Positions 18,231-27,232 of a stretch of DNA of 64,000 nt are shown in pieces. The stretch is from Nitrobacter hamburgensis X14 (GTDB lineage: Bacteria; Pseudomonadota; Alphaproteobacteria; Rhizobiales; Xanthobacteraceae), in contig NC_007959.1 of the NCBI RefSeq assembly GCF_000013885.1, positions 62,001 to 126,000 on the forward strand. Reading direction: 5' to 3'. The notes beneath the pieces were generated by a model, which had not been told where the DNA came from, searched no databases, and was given only the letters and a program-made list of their open reading frames with translations. The position numbers and the translations under genes were made by a program. Every line of letters begins with the position of its first letter. Position 1 is the first letter of the stretch.

Positions 18231-19343
18231 TCAGGTGAATCTAAAATTCGTGGCATAAGGTTTGCTGAGTTTTCTGGCAGAAGCGTTTGACGGAGGCGAG
18301 GATTTCGTCAGCTGACTTTGTCCATCGATATGGCCTGGGATTTTCATTGTGCCGCTCGATGAGGCGCGGATATCTTTTTCCAACTGCTTGGTCGAAGTAT
18401 GGACGCCGCGGCGGATCTGCTTGCGGGTGAGTTCAGCAAACCAGCGCTCGACCTGATTGATCCACGATGCTGATGTTGGCGTGAAGTGCACATGGTAGTG
18501 CGGTCGTCGCACCAGCCAGGATTTGATCACAGCAGTTTTGTGAGTGGCGTAGTTGTCCATAATGATATGGATATCGAGACCGTCGGGAATGTGAGCGTCG
18601 ATTTGCTTCAGGAAGTCGAGGAACTCCGCAGCACGATGGCGCTTGTAGCATTTGCCGATCACAAATCCGGAAGCACCATCGAGGGCCGCGAACAGCGATG
18701 TTGTGCCGTGGCGGATATAGGAATGCGTCCGGCGTTCCGGAATGCCCGGCATCATCGGCAGGACCGGCTGCTCGCGATCAAGCGCTTGTATCTGGCTCTT
18801 CTCGTCGACACTGAGCACCAGGGCCCGATTGGGCGGCGACAGATAAAGACCGACGATGTCGCGGACCTTGTCGACAAATAATGGGTCGCTGGAAAGCTTG
18901 AATGTCTCCGAACGGTGCGGCTGCAAGCCGAAGGCGTTCCAAATCCTTCGGATCGTCGTGTGCGAAAAGCCGGTCGCGGTCGCCATCGAACGGATGGACC
19001 AGTGCGTGGCGTCGCTCGGCGTGGAGCGGAGCGTGCGTTCGATAATTGCAGCGACCTGATCGTCATCAATCGTGCGAGGCCTGCCAGGGCGGGCTTCATC
19101 CAAGAGCCCTTCGATGCGCCCCTTCAGAAAGCGCCGACGCCACTTGCCAACTGTATGCTCATGGACACCCAGTTCGTGCGCAACGGATTTGCTGGGTATG
19201 CCATCCGCGCATCGCAGGATGACGCGGCATCGCTCAGACAAAGAACGCGCCACGCGATGACGACGAACCTGCCGTTCGAGATACGCGCGCTCATCCGCGC
19301 TGAGGATCAAGGGAGAAACCGGGCGTCCTGCCGCGTTGGCCAT
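18231..19343 (-). CDS. IS630-family transposase with altered C-terminus, copy 1
   Basis: The N-terminal helix-turn-helix region (CRVILRCADGIPSKSVAHEL) is followed by the DDE domain: LVLSVDEKSQIQALDR (first Asp), IHIIMDNYATHKT (second Asp) and HFTPTSASWINQVERWF (Glu). After KQLEKDIRA the frame has one missing T, so the usual ending (FIERHNENPRPYRWTK) is replaced by about 45 unrelated residues, and the stop is the TGA at the very end of the element. The catalytic residues precede the shift, so activity may be kept. Confidence 0.88.
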   Translation of the reverse strand: MANAAGRPVSPLILSADERAYLERQVRRHRVARSLSERCRVILRCADGIPSKSVAHELGVHEHTVGKWRRRFLKGRIEGLLDEARPGRPRTIDDDQVAAIIERTLRSTPSDATHWSIRSMATATGFSHTTIRRIWNAFGLQPHRSETFKLSSDPLFVDKVRDIVGLYLSPPNRALVLSVDEKSQIQALDREQPVLPMMPGIPERRTHSYIRHGTTSLFAALDGASGFVIGKCYKRHRAAEFLDFLKQIDAHIPDGLDIHIIMDNYATHKTAVIKSWLVRRPHYHVHFTPTSASWINQVERWFAELTRKQIRRGVHTSTKQLEKDIRASSSGTMKIPGHIDGQSQLTKSSPPSNASARKLSKPYATNFRFT

Positions 19344-19408
19344 AACTGCGCTCCCGCACTCTTGCGAATGCGGCAGTTTATAATGAAACGAGCTTCAGTT
19401 CCAGGTGA
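18231..19408 (-). mobile_element. IS630-family element, copy 1 (1178 bp)
   Basis: The element is bounded by CTAG at 18227-18230 and 19409-19412 (TA duplication inside CTAG, typical of IS630). Its ends are TCAGGTGAAT and, on the other side, CCAGGTGA. It is the same length as copy 2 (26055-27232, opposite orientation), and I saw only one base difference, near the terminal repeat. Confidence 0.9.
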
Positions 19409-19411
19409 CTA

Positions 19412-20250
19412 GGGTCTGGACTCATAACCAGTAACTGACAGCCGCAGCGATGCAGACGGCTGCGAGGAAATTGATTGCGAGACGATCGTATCTGGTTGCG
19501 ATGCGACGGAAGTCCTTCAGGCGACAGAACATGCGCTCGATCGCGTTGCGGCTTCGATAGAGGACGGGCGAGAAGCAATTCTTCCAGCGTCGGTTCGCCT
19601 TGGGCGGGATGTTCGGCATCGCACCCTTTCCCTCGACCTGTCGGCGGATGGCATCGCTGTCATAACCCTTGTCGCCGTGCAGGATCGCGGAACGTGGCAT
19701 CTCTTCGAGCAGAACCGCTCCGGCGGTGCAGTCGGCTATCTGACCCCCGGTCAACAAGAACGCGACGGGACGACACTCGGCGTCGGTCAGAGCATGGATC
19801 TTCGTGGTCCGCCCGCCGCGCGATCGGCCGATGGCCTGCTGATGTTCCCCCCTTTGCCGCCAGATGCGCATCGATGCGCCTTCACGGCCGAGCTATCGAT
19901 CAGGACCTGCGCAGGAGGTCCGCCGGCCGTTGCGAGTGCGTGGAATATGTCTACCCATACGCCCTTCGCTGCCCAGCGGACGAAGCGATTGTAGAGTGTT
20001 TTGCGCGGACCATAGACCTCCGGCGCATCGATCCAGCGTCCACCGGACTTCAGCACCTGGATGATGCCGCTGATGACCCGCCGATCATCGACCCGTGGCT
20101 TGCCGCGCGTATCGTTAGGCAGAAGCGGCTTGAGCCGAGCAAACTGATCCTTCGTTAGCCAAAAGTAATCGCGACTCATGAGGGGCCTCCTGTCGGAGAC
20201 CGTGAATCACAAACTCAGCGCAGAAGGAATCATTTTATGGGTCCCGACCC
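19412..20250 (-). mobile_element. IS5-family (IS427-type) element, copy 1 (839 bp)
   Basis: It is flanked by TA at 19410-19411 and 20251-20252, with terminal repeats GGGTCTGGACTCATAA and the complement of TTATGGGTCCCGACCC. It inserted in the CTAG that borders IS630 copy 1. Its sequence equals copy 2 at 58825-59663. Confidence 0.9.
19422..20179 (-). CDS. IS5/IS427-type transposase in two overlapping frames, copy 1
   Basis: The first frame starts at 20179 (MSRDYFWLTKDQFARLKPLL) and runs past QVLIDSSAVKAHR. The second carries GRSRGGRTTKIHALTDAECR, LHGDKGYDSDAIRRQ and the end (NAIERMFCRLKDFRRIATRY). They join at AAAGGGGGGAA (minus strand), a classic slippery run for programmed frameshifting in this subgroup. 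The DDE residues (DSS, DKGYD, the Glu of NAIERMF) are present in the fused form. Confidence 0.88.
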
Positions 20251-20652
20251 TAGCACGCTTGGCGATGCGACGATCATCGCATCGGCCAGCGAAGATGATG
20301 GCGAAGCGCATTGGGTCAACCACAAAGGCAAGCCGGCTGTTCATGGCTTCAAGGCCCGTGTTGGCGCCAATGCCGATACGGCGCTTGTGGAACAAATCGC
20401 CGTCACGCCCGCCAACATCAACGATAGCAAGGCCGGCCCCGCAGCACTGCCCGACAATCCCGGCGAGGTATTGCCGACAGCGCCTATCGGGGAGACCATT
20501 TCGGCGATGCCGTCCGCGCCAGGGGCGGCACACCGCGCATTGTCGCCACCGGCATGTGGGGGCGACATGAAGCCGGAACGCTGGCACACCTTGCTGCCTG
20601 GAACCAGCCCATTCATCGGATACGAGGTCGGATCGAGAAGATCTTCGGCACG

Positions 20653-21130
20653 GTCCGCGTCACGCGATCCAGACCGGAGTCGGACCTGTCGAAATCTGTC
20701 GCGCCAAGGTGCGCGATCGGGGCGAGGTGGAGGCGGAGGAGAAAATTCGATTTTCCTCGGTGATCCTGCCTAAAATGGGCGCGGCGAACGAAGAGCCTCG
20801 ATGCGCTGTTGCCGGTTCTCTACCTACGCGGAGTGTCGACCGGCGATTTCCAGGAGGCCCTCGCTGCCCTACTAGGCAAGAACGCGCCGAACCTGTCGTC
20901 GGCCGCGATCTCGCGGCTGACGGCGGAGTGACAGGCGGATTACGACGCCTGGCAGAAGCGCGATCTCTCGGCACGGCGATACGTGTACGTGTGGGCGGAC
21001 GAGGTCTACCTTCAGGCCCGAATGGAAGATAACGCCGAACGGCGAGAACCAGTTGCCAAAGGTTGTTCAAGGCGTCAAATTCAAAAACGGAATCGAGGTC
21101 ACTGCAATGCCGGCTCACCACGCCGCCTGA
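20653..21130 (+). pseudogene. IS256-family transposase, type 3, with large internal deletion
   Basis: Frames read KVRDRGEVEAEEKIRFSSVI, LRGVSTGDFQEALAALLGKN and YVYVWADEVYLQARMEDNAE, then jump at about 21042 to LPKVVQGVKFKNGIEVTAMP and the stop. Roughly half of the transposase, including most of the DDE core, is missing. The same family is better preserved at 29225-30237. Confidence 0.8.
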
Positions 21131-21169
21131 TCAACCTCGTCACCCAAAATCCCGCATAGCTCCCAAAAT

Positions 21170-21500
21170 ACTGGCGCGGACCGGGGCGTCAGCTCCGCTG
21201 ATCGACGGACTCGCCTTTGAGGGCTTCATCGCCGACAAGGCCTTCGACAGCAAATGCCATCATTGCAGAGTTGAGCGAATGGGGCCAAAGTCGTCACCTC
21301 GCAGCATCCGCGGCGCGCCTCGCCTTCTGGCCGCGTTCAGCGTGAACCGCACGTGACACCACCCACGCCGCCCGGCCATGTGTATATCTTGGTGCTCAAG
21401 CCTCCGCGCGAGTGACGGCTTGATACTTTCGATGAGCGGCGACTTCCAAATTCTCTGTGTGTCATCTGCGGCTTCGGCCGGGAATGCCTGATCATCGAAT
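21170..21500 (+). pseudogene. IS5-family transposase fragment
   Basis: LIDGLAFEGFIADKAFDS is the mid-part of an IS5 transposase (LIEGLxFxGLIADKAFDSNAI). Its flanking sequence matches 42558-43023 in inverted orientation. Confidence 0.7.
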
Positions 21501-21815
21501 TCGATCACGCCAATTCAAAACGTGATCGCCGAGCCACGCAGTTATTCCGACATCGCGCTTGGACTGACCACCGAGCTAGAAGGTAAGTTCGCCGACAACG
21601 TCGACGGACCTTTTTTAAGGCAGCGTTTCAAGCCTCAAGTATGGCGACGATCTCGAACGTTCATGGATTTACCACGATAATTTTCCGCCTCACACGAAAC
21701 GCTGAGCTCACGTTTCCTTTTGCCATTGGCCGCGCGTTTGGGCGGCCCAATACGTCCCTTGCGGGCAGTACCCCGAGAGCGATAGAGAACATGCGCGCTC
21801 AGGTCGGTAACGATC
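21198..21815 (+). repeat. Inverted, internally deleted copy of the 39.07-43.02 kb region
   Basis: 21198-21682 matches the reverse complement of 42558-43023 (an IS5 piece and the 3' end of the DUF1236 gene). From 21684 to about 21815 it matches the reverse complement of 39070-39186 (the sequence around the start of the permease-GAF gene). The two parts are collinear with the original, with the 3.4 kb between them missing. One 15-base insertion and scattered substitutions distinguish the copies. Confidence 0.85.
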
Positions 21816-22209
21816 CGCTTCAGTGAGCTTCACACCCACGGGAAATGGATGGCTTTGCGTCAAGCCGACGGCTTTCGCGAAGGTAGGTGTACTCATTTTG
21901 GATCTGAAAACTGATGCTACGCGTACTGCAAGAATTGACTACTAACGCCATTCGCCCGCGTGGGTTCATTTTTCTGCCAACTTTGATCCCCGTCCGCGGT
22001 GGCACGGCACGGCTGATCGACCTTATTCACGAAAACTCCTGCCGCGACCATCGGGCTGCATCGCCTGCTCCTGAAAGAGCGACGCCCCCGCATGCTGCCT
22101 AGGATTTTTTCAAACTCTGGTTTCGGGAAGTAGATGGGCTCTTTACCCTCCGCGGCTCGGCATTGCGGATCGAATGCCGCGCCGCTGCTTGTCTTCTAAA
22201 AACGCTGTA
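21816..22209. other. Stretch without a recognisable gene
   Basis: Short open frames occur, but none shows a known family or ribosome site. Confidence 0.5.
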
Positions 22210-22353
22210 TCAATCTGGGATGGGCTTCTTTCTATGCCAATGCCACCAAAGCACGGCGCCAACTCCAAGAGCCACGGACACAAACAGAACCACAATCAAT
22301 GCGGAACTCTCAATCCACGCAATCGCCGGGATGCTCAGGGCAAAGACGAGTCC
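22210..22353 (-). pseudogene. Truncated single-TM small protein
   Basis: On the minus strand the frame reads FALSIPAIAWIESSALIVVL and then FVSVALGVGAVLWWHWHRKK PIPD: one or two membrane segments and a basic end. An in-frame TAG lies just upstream without an ATG, and an IS5 scrap begins soon after, so the N-terminus is probably lost. Confidence 0.45.
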
Positions 22354-22416
22354 AAGCTAAAGACTGCAGAGCATAGCGGCGGCTGCGGTTCGCTACTTTT
22401 GGGGGCCTCGAACCAT

Positions 22417-22600
22417 GCGGTATGAACTCACGGACTTTGAATGGGCTGCCATCAGGTCGTTTGCCGGGTGGCATTCCTCGTGTTGACGACCGGCGCGTCC
22501 TGAAAGGCATCTTTTGGGTCTTGCGCTCAGGCGCTCTCTGGCCCTGCCGACCTGCCGGTGCCCAATGGTCCCCGCACTACTTGCTATAATCGCTTTGTCC
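22417..22600 (+). pseudogene. IS5/IS427-type transposase fragment
   Basis: MRYELTDFEWAAIRSF, then in other frames VDDRRVLKGIFWVLRSGA and TCYNRF, correspond to the first 75 residues of an IS5-type transposase, with a deletion after AIRSF. Confidence 0.75.
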
Positions 22601-22646
22601 CTTGGCGGCAGACAGGGAAACGCCCGCGACACGTCCTGTGACTGAG

Positions 22647-22860
22647 TCAGCGGCGCCGTAAGTGAGCCCGTACCGAGAAGCCACCGCCGAAGTTGGCCTT
22701 GATCGATTTCTCGATGTGCAAATCGGCACCCGAGACCGGTGCGTTATTCGCGTTGTTGCCTTTGGCGGCGCTGGCGATGCTTGGCAGCAACAGGACAGAG
22801 GCCGCTGCACACCCCTTGACAAAATCTCTACGCTTGCACGCACGGGCTGTTTCCAGCCTT
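22647..22860 (-). pseudogene. Orphan twin-arginine signal peptide fragment
   Basis: On the minus strand CKRRDFVKGCAAASVLLLPS IASAA is a twin-arginine (Tat) leader: KRRDFVK, hydrophobic core, ASAA cleavage site. After KGNNANNAPVSGADLH the frame stops within about 30 residues. No ATG is in frame upstream. It is the start of a lost exported protein. Confidence 0.5.
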
Positions 22861-22980
22861 TATGTCATCGGCATCTTGCTCGGCATCGACCTCATCTTCG
22901 CGGGCAGGGGATGAATCGGAATTGGCTTGAGCCTGCGTCGCTGAAATCAATGCGCCGACACAATAGGAAGGAACAAGTCG

Positions 22981-23050
22981 ATGTCATCGAAGCGACTGGA
23001 AAACAAGGTTGCCATCATCACAGGAGCCGCACGTGGTATCGGACGGGTCG
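22981..23050 (+). pseudogene. Short-chain dehydrogenase N-terminal fragment
   Basis: The ATG at 22981, preceded by AGGAAGGAA, starts MSSKRLENKVAIITGAARGI GR, the NAD(P)-binding strand and TGxxxGIG motif of short-chain dehydrogenases. It is cut after about 22 codons and abuts the 3' end of the iron-permease-like gene on the other strand. Confidence 0.8.
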
Positions 23051-23100
23051 CAGCGTTGCCGAGCCTGTTCCGACCTTCAGGCACCCAGATTCCGAAAACC

Positions 23101-23571
23101 TCAATCGCTGGCCCGATCGGCCTCCCGACGAGCCTTCCTATCGGTCGCCTCAACCCCGGCTTTGCCTGCCTTTTCCGCTTCGGATCGCCGCTCGCACTTG
23201 ACGCGAATCTCTTCGATTTCTTCGTCGGTGAGATGTTCAATTCCCACAAAGGAATTTTGGGCCGTGCTGACCCTGATCAGTTCGTCGAGTTTGACTTGAA
23301 TGGCGGCGCTGTCACGGTTCTGAGAGTTTTGGATGAGGAATACCATCAGGAAGGTCACGATCGTGGTGCCCGTATTGATGATGAGTTGCCACGTATCGGA
23401 GTAGTGAAAGACGGGGCCGCTGATCCCCCAGACGATCACGACGCCGACCGCGATGGTGAACGTCAGAGCGCGACCGGCGGCCTGCGACGTGCGGTTTGCG
23501 ATTTCTCCGAACAGCTTGGAATAGCGGCTGCCATTGGGTCCGGCCACACGCGCATTCACTTGTTTCAACAC
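23101..23571 (-). CDS. Low-affinity iron permease-family membrane protein, 156 aa
   Basis: The N-terminal part (SKLFGEIANRTSQAAGRALT) leads into two membrane segments (FTIAVGVVIVWGISGPVF and IINTGTTIVTFLMVFLIQNS), then QNRDSAAIQVKLDELIR, the signature of the Fet4-like/PF04120 family, and a charged tail rich in Glu, Arg and Lys. Despite the family name, many short bacterial members have no proven iron transport. I chose GTG at 23571 because GGAGG lies about 10 bases upstream. The 3' end faces a truncated dehydrogenase fragment, so the downstream context has been rearranged. Confidence 0.78.
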   Translation of the reverse strand: MLKQVNARVAGPNGSRYSKLFGEIANRTSQAAGRALTFTIAVGVVIVWGISGPVFHYSDTWQLIINTGTTIVTFLMVFLIQNSQNRDSAAIQVKLDELIRVSTAQNSFVGIEHLTDEEIEEIRVKCERRSEAEKAGKAGVEATDRKARREADRASD

Positions 23572-23934
23572 GGGTGGTTTCCTCCGCAGGCCTCCAAAAT
23601 CTGCGCGGCGGATAAACAAGGCCTGCCGCGGCGAATGAACGCACACGACCGGAAGAAAGTTCCCCAGGGTTTGCGAGTCCTTCTGGCGAAAAGATCTAGC
23701 CCGTGGATGCGGCTCTCTACGGCCGTGTTGGCAGGAATTCTCGTCGCGTAACTCAAAAGTCTCGGCGTAAAAGACTTTATTCCATACCACTCGCTCTTCG
23801 TTGACTTCGGGCATTTACTTCGCGCCAAGTTGCCATGCGGCGGCTACCGCGGGCCGCGCCCGAAAACGCCTCGTCATCGTAACCGCGACGGCTAACAGGG
23901 ATTTTACGCCGCGGTCAATTCTAACCACTTGGTA
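23572..23934. other. Intergenic stretch without a recognisable gene
   Basis: It lies upstream of the iron-permease-like gene. No EcfG-like promoter, family motif or repeat was recognised. Confidence 0.45.
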
Positions 23935-24228
23935 GGCGCGTAATTGCTATTGAGCCCGTCCCCAGATGTTCTCCGGTTATAAAGTGACCTATTGACCGGC
24001 CGAGGTGAAATGCCTTCGCGCTGCGCCTTGCTATGGATAGCTGCCTCGGTCGCTCCAGCCTGAGACTGATGACCCTGTCAACGTGTTGCCCTTGGCAAGA
24101 GTTTTCAATTCTCGGATCTCCTGTATCGTCCATGGCTGACCGATACGGCGCCTGTTTTTGGGATTCGCTTTGCGGGGGCCCTCTTGTCAATCGGTGATCC
24201 GAGTTTTTTCCAAAGTTTCTTGTGCCAT
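23935..24228 (-). pseudogene. Small Bradyrhizobium-type HTH-like protein, frameshifted
   Basis: The ATG at 24228 has AGGAG upstream and starts MAQETLEKTRITD, then stops. The other frames continue with KANPKNRRRIGQPWTIQEIR, ELKTLAKGNT and, later, VISLRLERP and RSLYNRRTSGDG, which together look like a short DNA-binding-type protein (WTxQEIxxLKxLA). Three or more frameshifts break it. It is divergent from the PRC-barrel gene at 24335. Confidence 0.55.
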
Positions 24229-24280
24229 CGCGTACTCCTGTGCGGGCTCGATGCACAATTCGGCTTCTCGGTTCCGACAG

Positions 24281-24305
24281 GGAACAATCGTCCCGCGCGC
24301 TCGTT
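24281..24305 (+). promoter_or_regulatory. EcfG-like promoter, exact consensus
   Basis: GGAAC (24281-24285), 16 bases, CGTT (24302-24305), 30 bases before the ATG of the exported PRC-barrel gene. Confidence 0.75.
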
Positions 24306-24334
24306 GAAGGTGACCATCAACGAAGGAGGCTACA

Positions 24335-24757
24335 ATGCGATTGATCCCGACAGTGCTACTGGCTTGCACCCTCGTCTCGCCCATGGCGATGGCCCAAAAC
24401 ACTGCACCGACTCCGTCAGCCGCTGAGGCGCCTGTGTCGGCCGCCGGCCAGTGGAGAGCTTCCAAGCTCGTGGGTGTGAATATATACAATGAGCAGAATG
24501 ACAACATCGGCGAAGTGAATGATGTGATCATCGCCAGCTCGGGCAAGGTGGACGGCGTCATTGTCAGCGTCGGCGGTTTTCTCGGCATGGGCGAACATAA
24601 CGTTATGATGAAGCTGGATCAGATCAAGTTTGCCAACAAGGCCGGAACCACGACAACCGGTTCAACGAGCTCGGATTCGAAGCAGTGGTATCCTGACCGT
24701 GGCACGGTCAACGCCACGAAGGACCAACTCAAGGCAATGCCGCAGTTCAAGTACTAG
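24335..24757 (+). CDS. Exported PRC-barrel domain protein, 140 aa
   Basis: A Sec signal peptide (MRLIPTVLLACTLVSPMAMA, cleavage after AMA) is followed by a low-complexity linker and a PRC-barrel from about residue 41 (ASKLVGVNIYNEQNDNIGEV, then VIVSVGGFLGMGEHNVMMKL), ending ATKDQLKAMPQFKY. It should act in the periplasm, unlike the cytoplasmic PRC-barrels at 3770 and 47272. The ATG has GAAGGAGG 6-7 bases upstream and an exact EcfG-like promoter. Ligand and role are unknown. Confidence 0.9.
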   Translation: MRLIPTVLLACTLVSPMAMAQNTAPTPSAAEAPVSAAGQWRASKLVGVNIYNEQNDNIGEVNDVIIASSGKVDGVIVSVGGFLGMGEHNVMMKLDQIKFANKAGTTTTGSTSSDSKQWYPDRGTVNATKDQLKAMPQFKY

Positions 24758-24928
24758 GCATTAAGCCGGCAAACGCTCGACCTTAGGAACGCGTCCTCCT
24801 TAAGTGCGTTTCTAGAGTCTGTTATGGACCTGCCGTCACCGGGACGGCCGCCGTAGTGGGGGCGGTTTTGAACTTCGGCAGTTCTGGTTGGGGATTGAGC
24901 AAGGAAATGACCAACGAGGATGCGCTAG

Positions 24929-26050
24929 TACCTCCTTTTCTTAGAAGGTGAGTCGTGATTCAAGATTGGGATGATCCCCGAAGCAAGAGAAGTTCGCCTT
25001 TCGAGGAAAGATCACAATGTGCTTGAGGCGCGTTGTCGCTCACCGGTGACGTTGCAGCGCGATTTGAAGCGAGCGCGGATAGTTCTGTTGGCGGCGGACG
25101 GGCGCAGCACCCGCTCGATCGCCAAAGAAGTCGGGATCCAGCCGAGGATTGTCAGCCTTTGGCGGCACCGCTATGCCAATCATGGCCTTGAAGGGCTGCA
25201 AGACAAGCCGCGACTCGGCAAGCAGCCGATCTATACGAAGGCTACCGACAAGCGGATTCTGAAGCTGTTGGACAAGCCGCCCCCACAAGGGTTTGCGCGT
25301 TGGACCGGCCCTCTGCTGGCCGGGGCGCTGGGCGATGTTGACGTCCAATATGTCTGGCGGTTCCTGCGCAGCCACAAGATCGACCTCGCGGCTCGCAAGT
25401 CCAAGTCCTGGTGTGAGAGCAACGACCCGAACTTTACGGCCAAAGCCGCCGATGTTGTTGGCCTTTACGTCGCCCCGCCCGCAAAGGCCATCGTGCTATG
25501 CGTGGACGAGAAGCCTTCGATCCAGGCATTGGAGCGAGCGCAGGGTTATCTGAAGTTACCCAATGGCCGCGTCTTGACCGGCCAGAGCCACGATTACAAG
25601 CGGCATGGCACTACAACATTGTTTGCGGCCCTCGAAGTCGCCACCGGAAAGATCATCGCGGCTCATTCAAAACGCCGTCGCCGCGTCGAGTTTCTTGACT
25701 TCATGAACAGCGTCACCGCGGCCTTTCCGGACCGAAAGCTTCACGTCATCCTCGACAACCTCAACACCCACAAGAAAAACGAGCACTGGCTCAAGGCCCA
25801 CCCCAACGTGCAATTTCATTTTACGCCGACAAGCGCGTCCTGGCTCAATCAGGTCGAGGTATGGTTCTCAATATTGCAGGGCCAGTCGCTTAGCGGAGCC
25901 TCCTTCACAAGCCTCAAGCAGCTTCAGGAACACATCGATGCCTACGTCAACGCGTACAACGACAAAGCCGAGCCCTTCGTCTGGACCAAGAAAAAGGTCC
26001 GTCAACGTCGCTTCCAAGGCCGCCGTATCACTCAGCTATGAGTCCAGGTA
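24929..26050 (+). mobile_element. IS630-family element (second type), 1122 bp
   Basis: It is bounded by CTAG at 24925-24928 and 26051-26054, with ends TACCTCC... and ...CCAGGTA. Directly beyond the right CTAG the other IS630 type begins. Confidence 0.8.
24971..26041 (+). CDS. IS630-family transposase, 356 aa, intact
   Basis: The N-terminal helix-turn-helix (RIVLLAADGRSTRSIAKEVG) is followed by the DDE domain: IVLCVDEKPSIQALER (Asp), LHVILDNLNTHKK (Asp) and HFTPTSASWLNQVEVWFSIL (Glu). The C-terminus is regular for the family (YVNAYNDKAEPFVWTKKKV). It is distinct in sequence from the two copies at 18231 and 26120. Confidence 0.92.
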   Translation: MIPEAREVRLSRKDHNVLEARCRSPVTLQRDLKRARIVLLAADGRSTRSIAKEVGIQPRIVSLWRHRYANHGLEGLQDKPRLGKQPIYTKATDKRILKLLDKPPPQGFARWTGPLLAGALGDVDVQYVWRFLRSHKIDLAARKSKSWCESNDPNFTAKAADVVGLYVAPPAKAIVLCVDEKPSIQALERAQGYLKLPNGRVLTGQSHDYKRHGTTTLFAALEVATGKIIAAHSKRRRRVEFLDFMNSVTAAFPDRKLHVILDNLNTHKKNEHWLKAHPNVQFHFTPTSASWLNQVEVWFSILQGQSLSGASFTSLKQLQEHIDAYVNAYNDKAEPFVWTKKKVRQRRFQGRRITQL

Positions 26051-26054
26051 CTAG

Positions 26055-27232
26055 TCACCTGGAACTGAAGTTCGTTTCATTATAAACTGCCGCATTCGCA
26101 AGAGTGCGGGAGCGCAGTTATGGCCAACGCGGCAGGACGCCCGGTTTCTCCCTTGATCCTCAGCGCGGATGAGCGCGCGTATCTCGAACGGCAGGTTCGT
26201 CGTCATCGCGTGGCGCGTTCTTTGTCTGAGCGATGCCGCGTCATCCTGCGATGCGCGGATGGCATACCCAGCAAATCCGTTGCGCACGAACTGGGTGTCC
26301 ATGAGCATACAGTTGGCAAGTGGCGTCGGCGCTTTCTGAAGGGGCGCATCGAAGGGCTCTTGGATGAAGCCCGCCCTGGCAGGCCTCGCACGATTGATGA
26401 CGATCAGGTCGCTGCAATTATCGAACGCACGCTCCGCTCCACGCCGAGCGACGCCACGCACTGGTCCATCCGTTCGATGGCGACCGCGACCGGCTTTTCG
26501 CACACGACGATCCGAAGGATTTGGAACGCCTTCGGCTTGCAGCCGCACCGTTCGGAGACATTCAAGCTTTCCAGCGACCCATTATTTGTCGACAAGGTCC
26601 GCGACATCGTCGGTCTTTATCTGTCGCCGCCCAATCGGGCCCTGGTGCTCAGTGTCGACGAGAAGAGCCAGATACAAGCGCTTGATCGCGAGCAGCCGGT
26701 CCTGCCGATGATGCCGGGCATTCCGGAACGCCGGACGCATTCCTATATCCGCCACGGCACAACATCGCTGTTCGCGGCCCTCGATGGTGCTTCCGGATTT
26801 GTGATCGGCAAATGCTACAAGCGCCATCGTGCTGCGGAGTTCCTCGACTTCCTGAAGCAAATCGACGCTCACATTCCCGACGGTCTCGATATCCATATCA
26901 TTATGGACAACTACGCCACTCACAAAACTGCTGTGATCAAATCCTGGCTGGTGCGACGACCGCACTACCATGTGCACTTCACGCCAACATCAGCATCGTG
27001 GATCAATCAGGTCGAGCGCTGGTTTGCTGAACTCACCCGCAAGCAGATCCGCCGCGGCGTCCATACTTCGACCAAGCAGTTGGAAAAAGATATCCGCGCC
27101 TCATCGAGCGGCACAATGAAAATCCCAGGCCATATCGATGGACAAAGTCAGCTGACGAAATCCTCGCCTCCGTCAAACGCTTCTGCCAGAAAACTCAGCA
27201 AACCTTATGCCACGAATTTTAGATTCACCTGA
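26055..27232 (+). mobile_element. IS630-family element, copy 2 (1178 bp)
   Basis: It is bounded by CTAG at 26051-26054 and 27233-27236. It is the inverted twin of 18231-19408 and abuts the other IS630 type, sharing its CTAG. Confidence 0.9.
26120..27232 (+). CDS. IS630-family transposase with altered C-terminus, copy 2
   Basis: The protein is identical to copy 1 at 18231-19343, including the missing T after KQLEKDIRA and the stop formed by the terminal TGA of the element. Sharing the same lesion shows that the altered form itself was copied, with or without help from an intact transposase elsewhere. Confidence 0.88.
   Translation: MANAAGRPVSPLILSADERAYLERQVRRHRVARSLSERCRVILRCADGIPSKSVAHELGVHEHTVGKWRRRFLKGRIEGLLDEARPGRPRTIDDDQVAAIIERTLRSTPSDATHWSIRSMATATGFSHTTIRRIWNAFGLQPHRSETFKLSSDPLFVDKVRDIVGLYLSPPNRALVLSVDEKSQIQALDREQPVLPMMPGIPERRTHSYIRHGTTSLFAALDGASGFVIGKCYKRHRAAEFLDFLKQIDAHIPDGLDIHIIMDNYATHKTAVIKSWLVRRPHYHVHFTPTSASWINQVERWFAELTRKQIRRGVHTSTKQLEKDIRASSSGTMKIPGHIDGQSQLTKSSPPSNASARKLSKPYATNFRFT

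Larger units (their letters stand above)
17990..20652 (+). pseudogene. Old IS5-family transposase split by nested IS630 and IS5 insertions
   Basis: The left part ends LFEAITGQLKAKAIRVQT at 18226. The right part begins at 20253 and reads DATIIASASEDDGEAHWVNH and NHKGKPAVHGFKARVGANAD. Removing 18231-20252 (allowing for the duplicated CTAG and TA) joins them in frame as RVQTSTLGDATIIASASE. The gene was already damaged: it has frameshifts in the N-terminal part, one missing T near 20466, and it is cut off at 20652 by IS256 sequence. Confidence 0.85.
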
